Source of the DNA: Perca fluviatilis
Lineage: Eukaryota; Chordata; Actinopteri; Perciformes; Percidae
Reading direction: 5' to 3'
Length of the DNA stretch: 64,000 nt
NCBI RefSeq assembly: GCF_010015445.1
Contig: NC_053119.1
Coordinates: forward strand, 21,165,050-21,229,049
Shown piece after piece: positions 30,647 through 44,875 of this stretch. The notes under the pieces were generated by a model. That model did not search any database and had not been told where the DNA came from. It saw only the letters and a program-made list of their open reading frames with translations. The position numbers were made by a program, and so were the translations under genes. The stretch's first letter is position 1. Each line of letters opens with the position of its first letter.

Positions 30647-33600
30647 ACACAGCAATCCTGCGGTCAGCTACAGCATGGCAACGGGCGAAAGGACTCACTG
30701 TGTAGTTGCACACAGCTATGGTGTGTTGTCTCCTCTGGCCCACTCAATCTTGGCTCCTCCCCGTCACAGAGGCCTCGGCAGGGGTCGAGGGCCAGCGACA
30801 GACCTTGATGTGTGATCCCAGAACCCTGCTGGGAACTCCTGGTGGGGGCAGTGTTGGACTTCACCTTCTGGACCCCTCTGACGGACCCGTTTCCATCTGG
30901 AAAAAGAAGTCTAAATTAAGAACATTATCATGTTTACTGGCATAATGCTGTTTATCATGATTGGAAGTGAAATTTATCAAGATGGTGGATCTCAAACATT
31001 AATGAACCATAATTCACTTGAGGCTATGATGGATATGATTTGACCTTTATCAGTGATTTGTTTAAGATGTGAAAGGTTTAACTTTCATTCATTGAGGGGA
31101 AAACAGAAAATATAATAACTATTACACTTAAAGTACTATGGTTAGATCGGAAATAATGCTCTCTGGAGCTTCTTTTTCGTGGAAATAAAAGTTTGTATGC
31201 AAAATGTCCTTTATTGAATATTTCATAAGTTTAAAGGGAATTAATATTACATAAAATTAAGCAACTGGGACATTAGAACAATCCTAAATTACACTACAGT
31301 GAGATAGGGTAAATGGTTAATTAAGTGAATGGAATTATGTATACATCACATTGAGTAAGTTTAGCGTGTTAAGGTATAACAGTCATAAATATCAGGTTCA
31401 ACCAGGAAATCTGAATCTGAAATATTAACATTTCTATCAGAAGGGCAGCCTTTGAGGATAATATGCCATTAATCATCAGGATCATATCAAATAAAGTGCC
31501 AGATTAATCAATACAGAGGAAAACTGACAGCTTCAGTCCTTATCCACTGAGGAAAATAAGGGGCAACAGGTAGGCCTTTATCCATTGAGCTCTGTTCTTG
31601 CATTGCTCCCCTATACACCAAGATCATAATTTGGGGAGTCTCAGTGGCTACCTGTAAGGACCACAGGGGTGGCAAATAGCAGGGCTGTGGCTTTCTGAGC
31701 TTCTTAGTGGTGCGAGCAGAAGGATTTACGGTAACTCTCAGACAAGCGTTCACAGCTTGGACTCTTGGCATGGATTCGATATTGTCCCTGGCTGAGCATC
31801 AAACCCACTGAACCTGAGGTCCAAAAGTACCTACACAAAACCCTGGGATGTTTGAATGATAAATCGCCGACATTTAGTGGCAGAACAAAAAATATTGGCC
31901 TTGCTGGGGATATCAATTTTAATTTTAATTCACAGTGAGAGCGCATACTGGGTGGCTTGATTGAAAAGAGATTGGCTTCTAGTTTAATTGACATGCTCTT
32001 CTCTTTCAAGTGACTTTTCCTGCAAATTCAGCACAGGTGCGATAGTAGAAGGCAACCCTGCAGTGTGAGAGGTGCAACAATTGCCAGTGGGGGTGGTATT
32101 GAATACCAACCATGATTTGAAGAGCATTGACCAAGTTATCTTTAAGTTCATGTCCAGTCCTTTTGGGACTCGTAATTTATTTCTCTGTGTAACTGGACTC
32201 TTTCTCAGCGCCTGCTTCAGCCCGCCATAAGCCAGCACTTCTGGTTTTGATAAAAGAGAAAACCAGTTCCATGAGATTTCCTAAGCGGAGTTCAAATGAT
32301 AAAACCATGTGGCAAAAATAGCTCAAGAAGTTAATACATCTGACATACCGAGAAGCATAACGGATCAATTCTGTAATCCGCTTTAGTTTTAAGAAGAATT
32401 ACTATTGAAATTGAGGATGTTGTTGAAATCATTGGTATCATTATCTTCAGGTAAAAGCATTTTAAACAAGGTCAGTGCTGGATTTTATTAATGTGCTGAC
32501 TGCTGATTATGCCAAGAGGTGCTTTACAAAGCCGCAGGACTTAATTTAAGGTCAAAGAGGATGCACTGAGCCAAACACACCAACCGCCACCCTGGAGAAA
32601 AAAGCCATGGTGCTAATATTAGGGGGAAGACTGATTACAGTGCTACTATTAGGTTTTGGCGTCAATTTTGGTCCAAAGTAGGAACGCCCTCGGCACTTCT
32701 CTTTGGTGTTTATGCCCTCGGTCCTCAATGGCACACTACATTATATTATGAAGAGCCAGACCAAACATGCCGAAGCAGACCACAGGGTTACTCACAGCCC
32801 CTGCACATTCTTTTGAGGCTGAAATGTGACCCGGTCCTATTTTTCAGCAGCTTGTCAGACTCAGTGTGGTGCAGGGAGGTAAGCTAGGAGGGAAAACTGT
32901 TGTCACCTTTCTATAGCTCTTACTTTTTCTGACTTACAGGATGGCAACCTCAGGTGTCAGAGACCAGATGGGTGGGTTGTGTGAGTGCTGGCAGTCACCA
33001 CGGATATGGAAAGCAAAGATATACTTACAACATCAGCAGTAGACAGTAAATGGAAATTAGTTTATTGGTGAAGCTTTGCAAGTTGATGGACACACTCTGG
33101 TAAAGTAATAAGTGTAGTAACCACATGCATTAAGACATATAATGCCATATGTGAGACTGAAATTGAAGTGACAACATAATGATTTGGGGTGAATTCAGTG
33201 AAAAGTTTTGTAGCAGCAGTTTTGTAGCAGCTTGAGGAAGCCGTGCATGCGTACGATGCTTAACACATTGCTGTCCCGGATGATGCCTGCTCCATTTCCA
33301 AAAACATTATTTTTTCTAATATTCTCCCTATATACAGTTGAAGAGCAAAGTCTTTGTTGGACAGCATCATCAGAGACTTGGACTGGAAAACACTGTCAGG
33401 CATTCAATATGTCCGAGGTTGTCATCAGACGAAGCTCATTTTGAAAAATGCTTGTTATGACTGCTGCTAACCATATCCACCCACTCTGTGCCCAGTGAGA
33501 GGGACAGCAAAGAGGAAGTCTTTCAGTCAGTCAGGTCGTACTTCATCTCAGCAAGCTATTGAGCTGCTGGAGTATGGACAGAGCTTTAAGTGAAACTTTG

Positions 33601-35204
33601 GACACCTAAAACCTGCTGGTGACACAGTGCATGGAAGAAAAGCAGCAAAACAGTTCTGAAAAGTTGTACAGTAGGAATAGCCTACCTGAGGAGGTCACGA
33701 CAATTTAACAATGCATTTCCTTTTGAGACCAAGATCAAAACCCGCAAAATTAGCCTCGTGCCAGACATCTATAGCTGTCTACATTTCTCAGCAATTCAAA
33801 TGGTCTGTCAAATGTTGTGATTATCAACGGTCAATGGCTCTGAGGCAATAAAATCTTTCACAGGTGGGATTAAGAATGGTGACGTGACCTTCCTGTGTGC
33901 CAGAGCCAGAAAAAAAGGGAGGAAAAGATTTCCACGAAAAAGGTAACAAGCCATGTGAATGAGATTGACACAACTGTACAGGGTGTTGTAAGTCACCTTG
34001 CAGAAATAAGTCTTAAATCTGCATATTTCTTTGATGAAAACTGATAAGATACCAAAAGCAAGACAAGCTGCATGTTGGGTCACTTACTCAAAACACATGT
34101 CTTGTAGTTGCAATGCATTATGGACTACGAAGGTGGCTGTTAGTGAAGAAATAGTATTTCTTCCTTCTCTATAATGGATATCTCACTGTAACATTGTTGT
34201 AACCCTTGCTCTTCATTACTTGTATTACTGATGCTTTTGATCGACACATTTTGTGCTGTCATACTCCATTATCCAGTCAAATTAGCAGCCAATGTGATTG
34301 TCTGTTGGCCTTTTTGGCCACGCATTTGCAGAAATAACAATCATAATGTTTTCATTTTAAAAGTGAAAGACTGCCAATCAGTCTATACCTTCCCATTATG
34401 ACCAGTTCTTCTAACTGCAGGTTTCCACCAGCCGCAAACCTACACATGTCTCTCTCCGAGCACAACCACAAAAGCAGTTCACCTCCTCATTGACCAAAAC
34501 TCACTATGCAAGTTTAAAAAAAAGGGCCAGACTCTCCAAGAAACACGGCCAACTTTACCACTGAAATAGATTTCAATAAATTTTAATTTCCGCAGGCACT
34601 TTTCCTGGTCTTGAGAACGTAATGAATTAGTGAACAAAAGCCTCTGAAAGAAATTCCCTCCCATTTCTCTTTACTCAATGAATTACCTTCGACCACACAA
34701 GGAAAACAAAAGATGGCAAGTTTATTTTTCTGTGGTGGGGCCGTTTCAACAGAGCGATTATTCACTGACACCAACTTCAAAGGTTCCTCAATCAAAACTT
34801 TGTTGCACCACTGATAGTACTGAGGTACAGTGGGAGCATTCCAGCACTGTGTTTTCCATTGTCACATTATAATTAGTTAAGAACTGGACGGGTATGTTTT
34901 GTATATTTTGTCACAGAAAAAAGTAACATCTGTAAAGTATTTGTCCAAGAAAGGTTTCAGTGCTGTAAAGCTGATTGGCACGCTGTTTAAATATATGATT
35001 TCAAGCAACGAATGTGTTTATTATTCTAATTTCTTTAGACACAAAGAAGCATATTGTGCATTATGTGATCATAGATACGATTCAATTATTACAGCAGCAA
35101 ACACAGCACCTGGTTCCACACCTTTGAATCACTGGACAAATCTAGATTATTTCAATGATTGAATACAAACAAATGACAATTCAGTCTGATAACTAGCAAA
35201 CACC

Positions 35205-35290
35205 ATACAGCAAAAAAAAATTAAATATTTATATAGCACTTTGAATCAGGGTTACAAAGTGCTTTACAATTACAGAAAAGGTGATAAGAC
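35205..35290 (+). repeat. Retroposon fragment (ATATAGCACTTTGAA...AAAGTGCTTTACA)
   Basis: TATTTATATAGCACTTTGAA followed by GGTTACAAAGTGCTTTACAA is the start/tail signature of common fish L2-like retroposon fragments. Short and truncated. Confidence 0.5.
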
Positions 35291-35730
35291 ATTTGAATAT
35301 ATCATTAAATCAAAAAAAAAGCAATAATTATTAAAGAATAAGAACAAACTTGAAGCAAAGCATCAATGTGAGAATAAGCAAGTACTGAGATGAGATTTAA
35401 AACACTCCCAAGAGCGACAGTATAACCTGGGAGCCAGCGCTGCAAAAAGTAGAATTAATAAAACAAATAACGATTATTAGAAATACAAACACAAGCAAAG
35501 TGACATGAAAACTAATTCAAAAATGGACGAAAAAGTGCCATACAAAACAAGTAGGTCTACATACTGTAAATAAAATGTATATGTATACATTAAATAATAA
35601 TGATATGGAAATATGAAAAAAACTGATGTGTGAAAATGTTTTGTTTGTTGCATTTTGTTGCTCTGGCAGAGACAGGCTTATTGCAGAAAATGCTTGTGTG
35701 TTTGTTTGTGTGTGCTTTTATAACGGTGGG

Positions 35731-35789
<59 letters not shown>

Positions 35790-35798
35790 GTGTGTGTC
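35731..35798. repeat. Compound (TA)n(TG)n microsatellite
   Basis: About 42 bp of TA repeats run directly into GTATGTGTGTG repeats. Apparent open frames through it (YIYIYIY, VCVCVC) are artefacts. Confidence 0.97.
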
Positions 35799-38324
35799 CT
35801 GTGTGTGGCCAGACTTGCTGGGCTGATCTTGGCCCCTGGCTGTTGCTGGCGTTCAGCATGTCTGTAAAGAAACAGCTGGAGGCAAAGCCAACACCAGTCC
35901 CGTTCAGGAGCTCGGCCCTGCCAGCAGCGACAGATTCCAGAACTTTCCATGGCCCCACGTCACCATGGCAACAGGTCTTGGCACGGCACAGCTGTCCTGA
36001 TCTGCACACCTGGCCCACCAAGAGTCCAGAATCACCTCTCCTGTCACTGTGTGATGAACAGGTCATTTACAACCCAAGTGTTTGTGTGTTTTTAAGAGTT
36101 ATGGGCCCAGGTAAAGAAAACACCGTGGCAGTGGACCTCCTGTGTGTTGCCCTAATCAAACAGAGCTGAGGACCTTAGCAGTGTAGAATAGCCGGGCTTG
36201 AATTTTGTTCAGACTTGTACTGTGGAAAACCCACACAGAGGGACATTCAAAAATAAACTGCATTATGGAAATGTAACTCGATAAAGATTTGTTTTGTTTG
36301 TCTTTGATAGTGCCACTGAGATTTTTGGTTTTCAGTTTGAACAAAGAGGAGCAAATACCAAGCCTAGGGCAAACAGGAATATCTAACTACAGTTTACATC
36401 TTTAGTCAGCCAAGGGAATTATTTGAAATTCTGTGCTCACAAATTATGTGACATGTTTGTCGTCTGTAATGCTTTCCAAAGTAACAAAATGCTTATGTTT
36501 CTCTGGACATAAAGTTTACTCGCTGGCGAACGTTTCTATTTTGCAGCAATAGTAGATTTCTCAATTCTTGTAGGTGGAAAAGAGCACGTACCCATTACGT
36601 TTTATGGTATTGAATGCTTTTCCTTTGGCTCAATGACACTTGTCGTCATGTAGAACGTTGGATCAGAACACCAACCCTACAGTTACTGAGCTCTACCACC
36701 TGAACTTCACCCGCCCCAATGGTGGCCGCCCCTGATGGAAATGGGAGGTTATGTCAACGTTAAAATGGAACATTCAGAAGCCAAATAATGTTATGCTTGA
36801 TATGTCCAACAACATCATTACGTTATTATCACATGTTTTGCAATGTAAGAACAAAATACTGCAGCATCTATTGATATTATTCTGTTGTGTACAAAACATG
36901 AAGACCAGCTATCGCTGAATGTTAAAAACATTTTTAAAAAGGTCTGCAGTAATCATATCCGAGCAACTAATTTATGCTGAGCTTCATGATGATATACTTC
37001 CTGGCTGAAGGAGTGAAGGACTGTATGTTTTGATTTAATTTGAAGGATATCTTGTTCCCTGCTAGCCATGCTGAGCACAAACTGACTAAAGCAGCTCTTA
37101 CTGCTGAAACATTGTGTGGTATGTTAACAGAATATGAACCATGAAACACTAATCTGAACACAGCCAGATTCATGACAGCCAACATGTGTGGCCCACATGC
37201 TTGAGATATCATTCCCTAATCTAATATCAAGTGAAATGTGATAATGGAATCATATATTGCAAACCTTTGGAGCAATTCTGATTACAGACACAAGCTTGAG
37301 CTCTGTAAATAAGACAATTTTCTGTTCAGCAACTTGTCTGTTGCTTTGGCCAAGTGATTCTTTGACAGCATCCAGGCTGAAAACTCTGTCGATGGGTCCC
37401 TGAGTCAGTTGTGACTGGCCACTCTAATTCAATCACGGAAAAAAATATTTCAAAACCTGATATTTAAGGAGGAAAAATAAAAGGTTATGCACATCATGAA
37501 AATGCCCATTTCACCTGGTGTATCTTGGCTCTACATTTTTTAAAAGAAGCCAAACTTTATTGCCATTGGAGAAAAAGTTGTAATTTTTGAAGTGGTGTGT
37601 GCGTATGAGAGGGATTATTTCTTGCTCTGTCTCCCTGGATATAGTTGCCACCCATGATATCTCTAAGCTTACACATAAACACACTCTCACACATTAGGGG
37701 TGGAGTACGGAGAGAAAGCATGATTTGTGTATGGATGTCCGGCATGTGAACAGTTTGATTGATGGGCAGCTAAAGAACACAGGCTGATCCTTATTAGTGG
37801 CTGAAGGCTGCCAGCTCTGAGGGATGCGTGGGCATGTCCTCCTTGGTAAGTGATCAGGTGTTTGACTCTGTCTGGTAGGAAGGAAGTCCTTATTAATGTT
37901 GAAGAGAAGGCCGAGGCTCAGCAACCTCAGGCATGCCTGCCCACACACACTCATGCTCCCATCCAAACAGCATAGGACTGCTCTCACTGTGGTTCATTAC
38001 CGTAGAGGAGAACTGGTGTGCTCTTACACGAAAAGTCCTGATTGGGAACAGATATCTACAGCTGTGGAGGTGTTAAAATAAATCTATCAACATCTTTTAC
38101 TGTTTTAACCCTCTCTGTACTTTTTTTCTTTTCTGGCCTTTGTTTTATCAAAATACGTTTAACCTGCATTAACTGACATAAGGTGTAAACACATCAGCGG
38201 CATATTATCACCTGTAAAGTTGTTATGATGAACATGCTAGCAAACACCCATCAAGCAGATGAGGAACTACAGCGACAATTACGCTTATTTCATTATTAGC
38301 ATTATTTAATTTTTTTGCAAAGAC

Positions 38325-38384
38325 TTAGATGAGAAGATTGATACCACTTCCATGTCTCAGAGTGGTATCAATCTTCTCATCTAA
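38325..38384. repeat. Perfect 24-bp inverted repeat, 12-nt loop
   Basis: TTAGATGAGAAGATTGATAC-CACT (38325-38348) is matched exactly by its reverse complement at 38361-38384, separated by TCCATGTCTCAG. The right arm continues into AACTCTCGGCAG, the known context of a dispersed repeat, so this looks like a repeat end with a local inverted duplication. Confidence 0.9.
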
Positions 38385-38511
38385 CTCTCGGCAGTTGCGG
38401 GCCGTAAAACCAAAACAATGAGCTGAAAGATGCTGAAACACTTGGTAGAGCAGAAGAGAACTAAAGAATCAGAAACCGTTTACATAAAACTAGTCATGTG
38501 ATTAGTGATTC

Positions 38512-38570
38512 TAGGTTCAAGATTCAAAATCCTTTATTAATCCCACAATGGGGAAATTCACACTGTTGCA
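38512..38570 (-). repeat. LINE tail (minus orientation)
   Basis: AAGATTCAAAATCCTTTATT followed by AATCCCACAATGGGGAAATT is the reversed 3' end of a common teleost non-LTR element (GGGATTAATAAAGGATTTTG...). Tail only. Confidence 0.6.
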
Positions 38571-40530
38571 GCAGCAAGGGATAAGAGGAAACATGACATG
38601 ATGACATGACATGAGTGCAGCTTTAAACTCTGTATCTTGAGCAACAACACCATCCTTTTTGGGCTGGTTTGGGAATCCCCCTGACCCTTCATACAGAAAT
38701 ACCAGCGACCTGTGAAATGAACACATCACACCTACACAGCCACTTCACTCCCACCATTAACACTGAACTTTAAAGGTCTACAACAGCTCTTTTCCCCCTG
38801 TAATCCATCTGCACCACAAAGCTAAACTCTCCTTGGGGACAGTGTAATATAAACACATTCAGCATGCCTCGGAATTTCCAAAACCAGCAGAGAAAGGGGA
38901 TCTTGGTCTGAATCAGTGCTGCTTTATTTACAACTCTTACAAAACAAACTTTTAAAAGCTAATTCCCTTTTGCTCATGCAGTGGAGAGGCAGTGAAAGCC
39001 CAGCCTTATGTTACAGGGTTGTGAGACCGTGGGCAGCACAAAAACAACAGTTGTGAGCTCTGCCTTCCTTCCTTTGCTTTACAAGGGGATGCAGATTGGA
39101 GAAATATGTTGGCTGTTGTGAACAAATCCGCTTCATGGATTTAGACTGTTGGAAAACCACAGTCGGACAGAAAACAAGCCGCATGGCCAGAAAACATGTT
39201 TGAATTACACTCAATGTTGATTTATCTGCTGCCAAGAGTATGTAATCAAATGTCTAATGGACTCACTGTTTATTAGTGAATTAACACTTTTGAACGTTTA
39301 CATCATCAAGCCGAACATGTGTTTCCAATTCATGAAAGAAAGAGTTATTCTAAAGGTTGTGCTCAGAGTGTGGGGATATTTTTCTCTGTGTGAACCTATT
39401 ATGAAAAATATATTATTACAGAACCAGCTTCATCAACTAAAAGGTCAACACAAGACCAGAACACCTAAAGGGAACATTACTAAGCATTTAATAGCATTTG
39501 ATACTGTGACCTGTGTTGAAATACTATCATCCCAAACTAATCACAAGCTTAGTGTACTGTTTCTTAGCTTCACGGACAGAACAAGACTTCTGACATATAG
39601 GATATTTCCCATAATACCTCAATGTTTATAGATGCACAGTTTTAAAAATGAATATGAAGCTATAAGTTAAATTATATGTAAAATTCAACTATACGTCACT
39701 TTACGGTCAAACAGATGAGACTATAGAGGTAAATAAGTTGTATTATTATTATTTTTCCTGATTTTAGTATCAGCCTGACTTTAATAAGCTATGGTGTTTT
39801 ATGTTTTTGTTTAGTGTATGTTTCTATGAGTTATTTCACTGCATATTTTCAGATATATCTATTTTAGTCAACAAAAAGAAATGCTTCGTTACAAAGTCGG
39901 TTGCTTTCTAGTGTAGATCTGAAGAGACATAGATGCTCCTTAAACAGTGTCCTCTTGCATTTTGTCACTTTAATAATGCTCTAAATTATTGTGTCTCACA
40001 GAAAAAAAACACTTAGATGACCGAGCTCATGTATTTTTAAAAGTCTGTCTGTCTGCGTTTGGTGAAATCTTCAGTAACAAAAGATGTGGCCTTCTGTAAA
40101 AGAGCATGATGTCACTGTTCACCACATTTGACTATTTTAGCTTTATAAACCAACTGGAAGGCATTTTCAATAAAATAACAAATCCCATCTTTGAATATTG
40201 CAGATTTAACAGTTCCTTTTACAAAGAGACTTCTGCTAAATGAAACCACACACTGAACCATACCAATTCATAATAATTATCAAACATGACATATCCCTTC
40301 TCTATTTAGCCCCAGTGAGTCTGAAAATGAAGTGGCTCCTTCTGATATTTGCTTTTCTACAGCCATAAAACTTCATTTGTGCTATATTTTTCTTTGTATA
40401 TCCAATTTGCTGCTGCAGCGAACCAGTTTCATCTCATTGTTTCTTATCTTGTCTTCAGGATTCACCTGTATGTGTATATGCAAGTTGATTTATCCAACTT
40501 TTATGGCACATCCTATTATATATTTTTCAA

Positions 40531-41140
40531 ATAGGGCTAAAACTAACAATTACTTTCATTCCATTTACCATTTTGAAAAAAATACAGAACCATCAAAACC
40601 CGGACTAACAGACCAAGAGCTGTAGCCTCCATCGTTCCCCAAAAAAAAATCAAAAATCAAAAAACAAAACAAAACAAAAAAAACTCTCATAAACTCATAT
40701 GAGTACTATGTGCATTGCCAAGGGACCATTTTTTTTATTTATTTGTTTTTTATCTTGTTTTAATTATTTATTTACTGCAGCTACACTGATTGCCACCAAC
40801 AAAATTCCGTTGTGTTCATACAACGACAATAAAGTATCTTGAATCTTGAATTATTGATGATTAATCGTTAGTCTATAAATAGTGAGAAAATATTTGAAAA
40901 TGCCCATAACTGTTTCCTTTAACTCATGATCAGCAACTAACAGTCCAAAGCCCAAAGAAAGAAAGTTTATCATATAACGTAAGACAAAAAAAACAGCCAA
41001 TCATTATACATTTGAGAAACTGGAACACAGAAATATTAACTTGAAAAATTAGTGAAACGATTTAACTATTATCAAAATAGTTGTTGTTGTTTTTTGTCTG
41101 TCGATCAGCTGATCTATTATTGACTTATTGTTTCAGCTCA
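40531..41140 (+). repeat. TAGGGCTG-type repeat interrupted by a LINE tail
   Basis: The repeat starts TAGGGCTAAAACTAACAATT at 40531 and breaks off near 40580. It resumes after 40850 with TATTGATGATTAATCGTTAG and continues through GAAAATGCCC and CAGTCCAAAGCCCAAAGA to about 41140. The intervening 270 bp hold A-rich sequence and end CAATAAAGTATCTTGAATCT (about 40828-40848), a retroposon 3' tail. Confidence 0.6.
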
Positions 41141-42026
41141 GCATATTTAATCATTATTAAATATAATGTTTGCTTTCCAGTTTATCAGTTAATTTATTTT
41201 AACTCGTGATATTTAAGACTACCACTCAGATGAAATTTTAATTCACTTAATAATCCCCTCATTGGAGTGCCTTTTTAAAGTTATAATGTATTCTACTAAG
41301 TTTGAGACTTCCTATTCTCTGTTTGCCCTTGATATCCTTTCATGGTCACACAGCTTTAAAAAGTGCACAGTGTTCTCTAGTTCTCTTGGAGAAGCAGAAA
41401 ATTGAGAGGTAAAAACTGAGGCAGGGGAACGCCGTGCCAGTCACTGTGCCATGGTGAGCACGAAGCGGGTGGCCTTGCTCGGCGCAGGATAAAGCTGTCC
41501 AGAGGCTGCCTTCAGCATCCGTGTCTGTCTGCCAAGCGCTGCTAGCATGTCCCAGGGTAGGCTGGGAGGACAAGACCGTTCAACAAGGCCTCTGCATTGA
41601 GTGCAGTCCATTTAAAATAACATATGGATAAATAAATACAGGACCTAAGTTCACTGTACAGTAATTGGTCAGGAAACCAACAGAGACAAGCTCATTTACA
41701 GTAAATGGATCAGCTTTGAGTTAGTGAAGTGCACTTGGCTCAGACCATGCATTATAACGATTTGGAAATTTCAAGTGAAGCATTTTTTTCAGTTTCAATA
41801 TTCACTGAAATGTCTCCTAGATGCACTTTTTTCACTTGAAAAACAAAACTGTATCTGTGTGTGTACATGTAAATATAGAATGATGTTAAATATAGAAACA
41901 TTACAGCGAGTGCTTATAGATGATGTAAGAGCAAATTAATAATTGCAAGCAAAACAAAGGGATTCTGATATTACTTTAGTTTCTGCATGTAAACTTTTCT
42001 TTTATTTGTCAAGGACATGCAGAAAC

Positions 42027-42150
<124 letters not shown>

Positions 42151-42884
42151 AGTGGTTAGTCTGGCCAACCTTGTTGACCCACTGGCTGAGCTGTGGTTGC
42201 ACGCTGGACGCAAAGCACTCATTAACGATTTGAGCCTGCTCTTCACTTATGCAAACAAACAGACTCGGCCCGTCATTACCGTAACACCATGTGTGTGTGG
42301 TCTTCTCAATCAGACCTCTATTGATTCTTCAATTTTCGCAGAGGCAACGCAAAACGGCACGATTTGTCAAGCGTGTAAAAGATGTGGGGCACACAGACTT
42401 GTGGCATGTTTCAAAGAGGTTCACACACTGGCGGACATATTTTTCATCAGCCTCAAATACGGCACAGTAGTTGTTGCAGCGGGCATGAGTCTGTTCCACA
42501 GGCAATGCCACGGCATCACCACAAGCCACAAAACATAAAACACCACAGTAGGTTTTATATTGCGTGTAAAATGCCATCATAACCGGGAGCGCTTTCCCCT
42601 CTCCACCAGCTCCACTTTCTACCCTCAGACAGAGCCATCTTTACATGGACGAGCAGTGCAGAGTCTGACTGTGAGCTCTGCTGTGTGTGTTGCTTGGCAG
42701 CCAGCAAGAAGTTTATGGTAATGTTTTGGGTGATAGGTCAGGGGCAGGAGGGTGGCGGCCATTGGTGGTGGCTGTGTGGTGACTGTGTGGGGTTTCAGGC
42801 TGTGTCCAGCTGGCCTGGGGTCTGCCTCTGAGGTCAGGAGAGTGAGAGGGGGCATCAGACATGAGGCAGCTTGTGGTTTAGTTT

Positions 42885-42903
42885 TTTTTTGGGGGGGGGG
42901 GGG
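42885..42903 (+). repeat. T-tract then poly-G tract
   Basis: TTTTTTTT runs directly into about 14 G. Low complexity. Confidence 0.9.
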
Positions 42904-43867
42904 AATAAGGAGTAAGGGGCCCACCCCCACCCTTCCCCAGAGCCTGGAGCACAGGGCCACTGCAGAGAGGCCAGCCACAGTCAGACACCCTACTATCAAC
43001 ATCTGCCAATAGAGAAATGCTAATGTGGTGGGCACCTCATAAGGCCAGGTCAAAGACCCAGGCTCTGAACTTGTTTTTCTGCTTTTTGATTCACTCTGAA
43101 TCACATCTTGGGCATGATCAAACACACAGTTTAATCATAAGATGAACAACATTTAAGGTTTTCACTAGAAACAAGCTCTTACATTGAATAGATGAGTGTA
43201 AAACCCCGCCAGTTCAGATGAGAGTAGAGCTGTGCCAGGCAGGAATCATTTCATCTTAGAAATACATTTTACAGGCAAAATGTGCAGTGGCAGATATTTC
43301 CTGTATGAAAAAAATTATGATTTAATGTACTGTGCTCTAGACTGAGTCTGGACAACATGCTTTTGTCCTAGTAGGACCTCCCCGACTCACTGTCTCCAGG
43401 AGCTTGACATTTATGGTTAATGTTAAAAAAAATCTAGTTGTAAATAAGAAATCAGCCCCAAAGCGCTACCTGAGGAGGATTATTATATATCAAGCAGCAG
43501 AAACAGAAACAGACAAATCTTGCAGCCACTTTCAGATCAAGTAAATGCGTGACGGAGGAGGGCATGTTTGGGTAACCCTGAGCAGGAATTAGGTAATGTT
43601 CAGGATGTATGGCTCTTAAAGTGTGGAGCAGTGACCCTTCTCTGACATCCTGACTAAACTGTCCATTGTGCTTTGTGGCTCAAAACCTAAAAGTCTGCTT
43701 TTAGTGTTGGAAACATCTTAAAGCCTGTACATCTAAATGTGTGCAATACAATGGATGTGAAGATTTAAAATATTGTCCTAAAAATGATTGTTTGAACTGT
43801 GAGAAGTATGTTCTCTCAATAGCTAAGAGCTATATCCACAGTATCAATGGGATCCAGGTTATTTATG

Positions 43868-44172
43868 AATTCTTAAAAAGCTGAAACAATTACTTTATTA
43901 GTTGATCAACAGAAAATTATTTGCCTATTCTTTGACTATTTTGATCATCTATAAATCGTAATACCTTTTCCAGCTAAAATGCCAAACATTCACTGGTGCC
44001 AGCTGCTCAAATGTGAGGATTTGCTGCTGTTATTTGTCATATGATAGGTAACTGAACACCTTTAGGTTTTAGACTGTTGGTCAGACAAAACAAGCAATCT
44101 GAAGATTTTCATAAACAAAACTAAGTTGATTAGTTGAGAAAATATATGCAGATTAATCAATTATGAAATACA
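43868..44172 (+). repeat. TAGGGCTG/AATCGATTAATC-type dispersed repeat
   Basis: Begins GCTGAAACAATTACTTTATT, contains CAAATGTGAGGATTTGCTGC (shared with the 25.3-kb copy) and ends GCAGATTAATCAATTATG. Confidence 0.65.
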
Positions 44173-44635
44173 CACAGTCCTAAAACAGTAATACCTGCTA
44201 TGGCTAATGCCTATTCTTTAATAGGACGACGAGATAAAAATACTCTACAGGTTTACATAATTATGGATGCTACATTTATTCGGATTTAGTAGCAACCACA
44301 GCACCACCAATGCAATCAGGAAATGTTTTGGAATAAAATTGTGCATACATTTTTTTTTATTTAATCATTGTCACAATACAAATGTAGAATATGTAATCAT
44401 GACTTTCTTAAACCATTTTAAATATTTGCATGTTTGCACATGTTCCAGAAATTTTCAATTAGCAACAATTCAAAGTTCCAAACACAGGACTGTTTCACCC
44501 CACAGATAAAAAAAATACAGTAAACAAAAAATGTCAAGCCTCAGCATACAGCCTGGCTTAGCTATCCCATACTTAAGAGTGATCTAATTGATTGCTTAAA
44601 CAATTGATTTACATTTCCAGAGTTTTCCATCTAAC

Positions 44636-44875
44636 CCAGCTCAACGGATGTACATGATGACATCCGGCGCGTGAGAGATGCACCGGATGTCCCTCCCCTC
44701 TCGCTATTGGAACATAGCACCACCCAGAAGGGTTGTGATTGGTTTAAAGAAATACAAACAAACCAGAGCGTTTTTTCCCCCTCTATCCAAGAATAGATAG
44801 GTAGCAAGACCATACTCCAGTGCTGACCATGTGCTGTGTAGATACAGTAGGTCTGACAATGCAAGACTACATCTA
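44636..44875 (+). repeat. Dispersed repeat (GATTGGTTTAAAGAAAT family), copy 2
   Basis: Shares GTGATTGGTTTAAAGAAATA and AAACCAGAGCG with the copy in ldhb intron 5, and keeps the same orientation. Confidence 0.65.

Noticed and set aside
35590..36169. Long open frames on both strands through 35.6-36.2 kb
   Set aside because: They are held open by the TA/TG microsatellite and have no protein features outside it.
42625..43125. 166-codon minus-strand frame with a proline-rich stretch
   Set aside because: Contains the poly-C/poly-A low-complexity tract, with no signal, domain or splice signal to support it.
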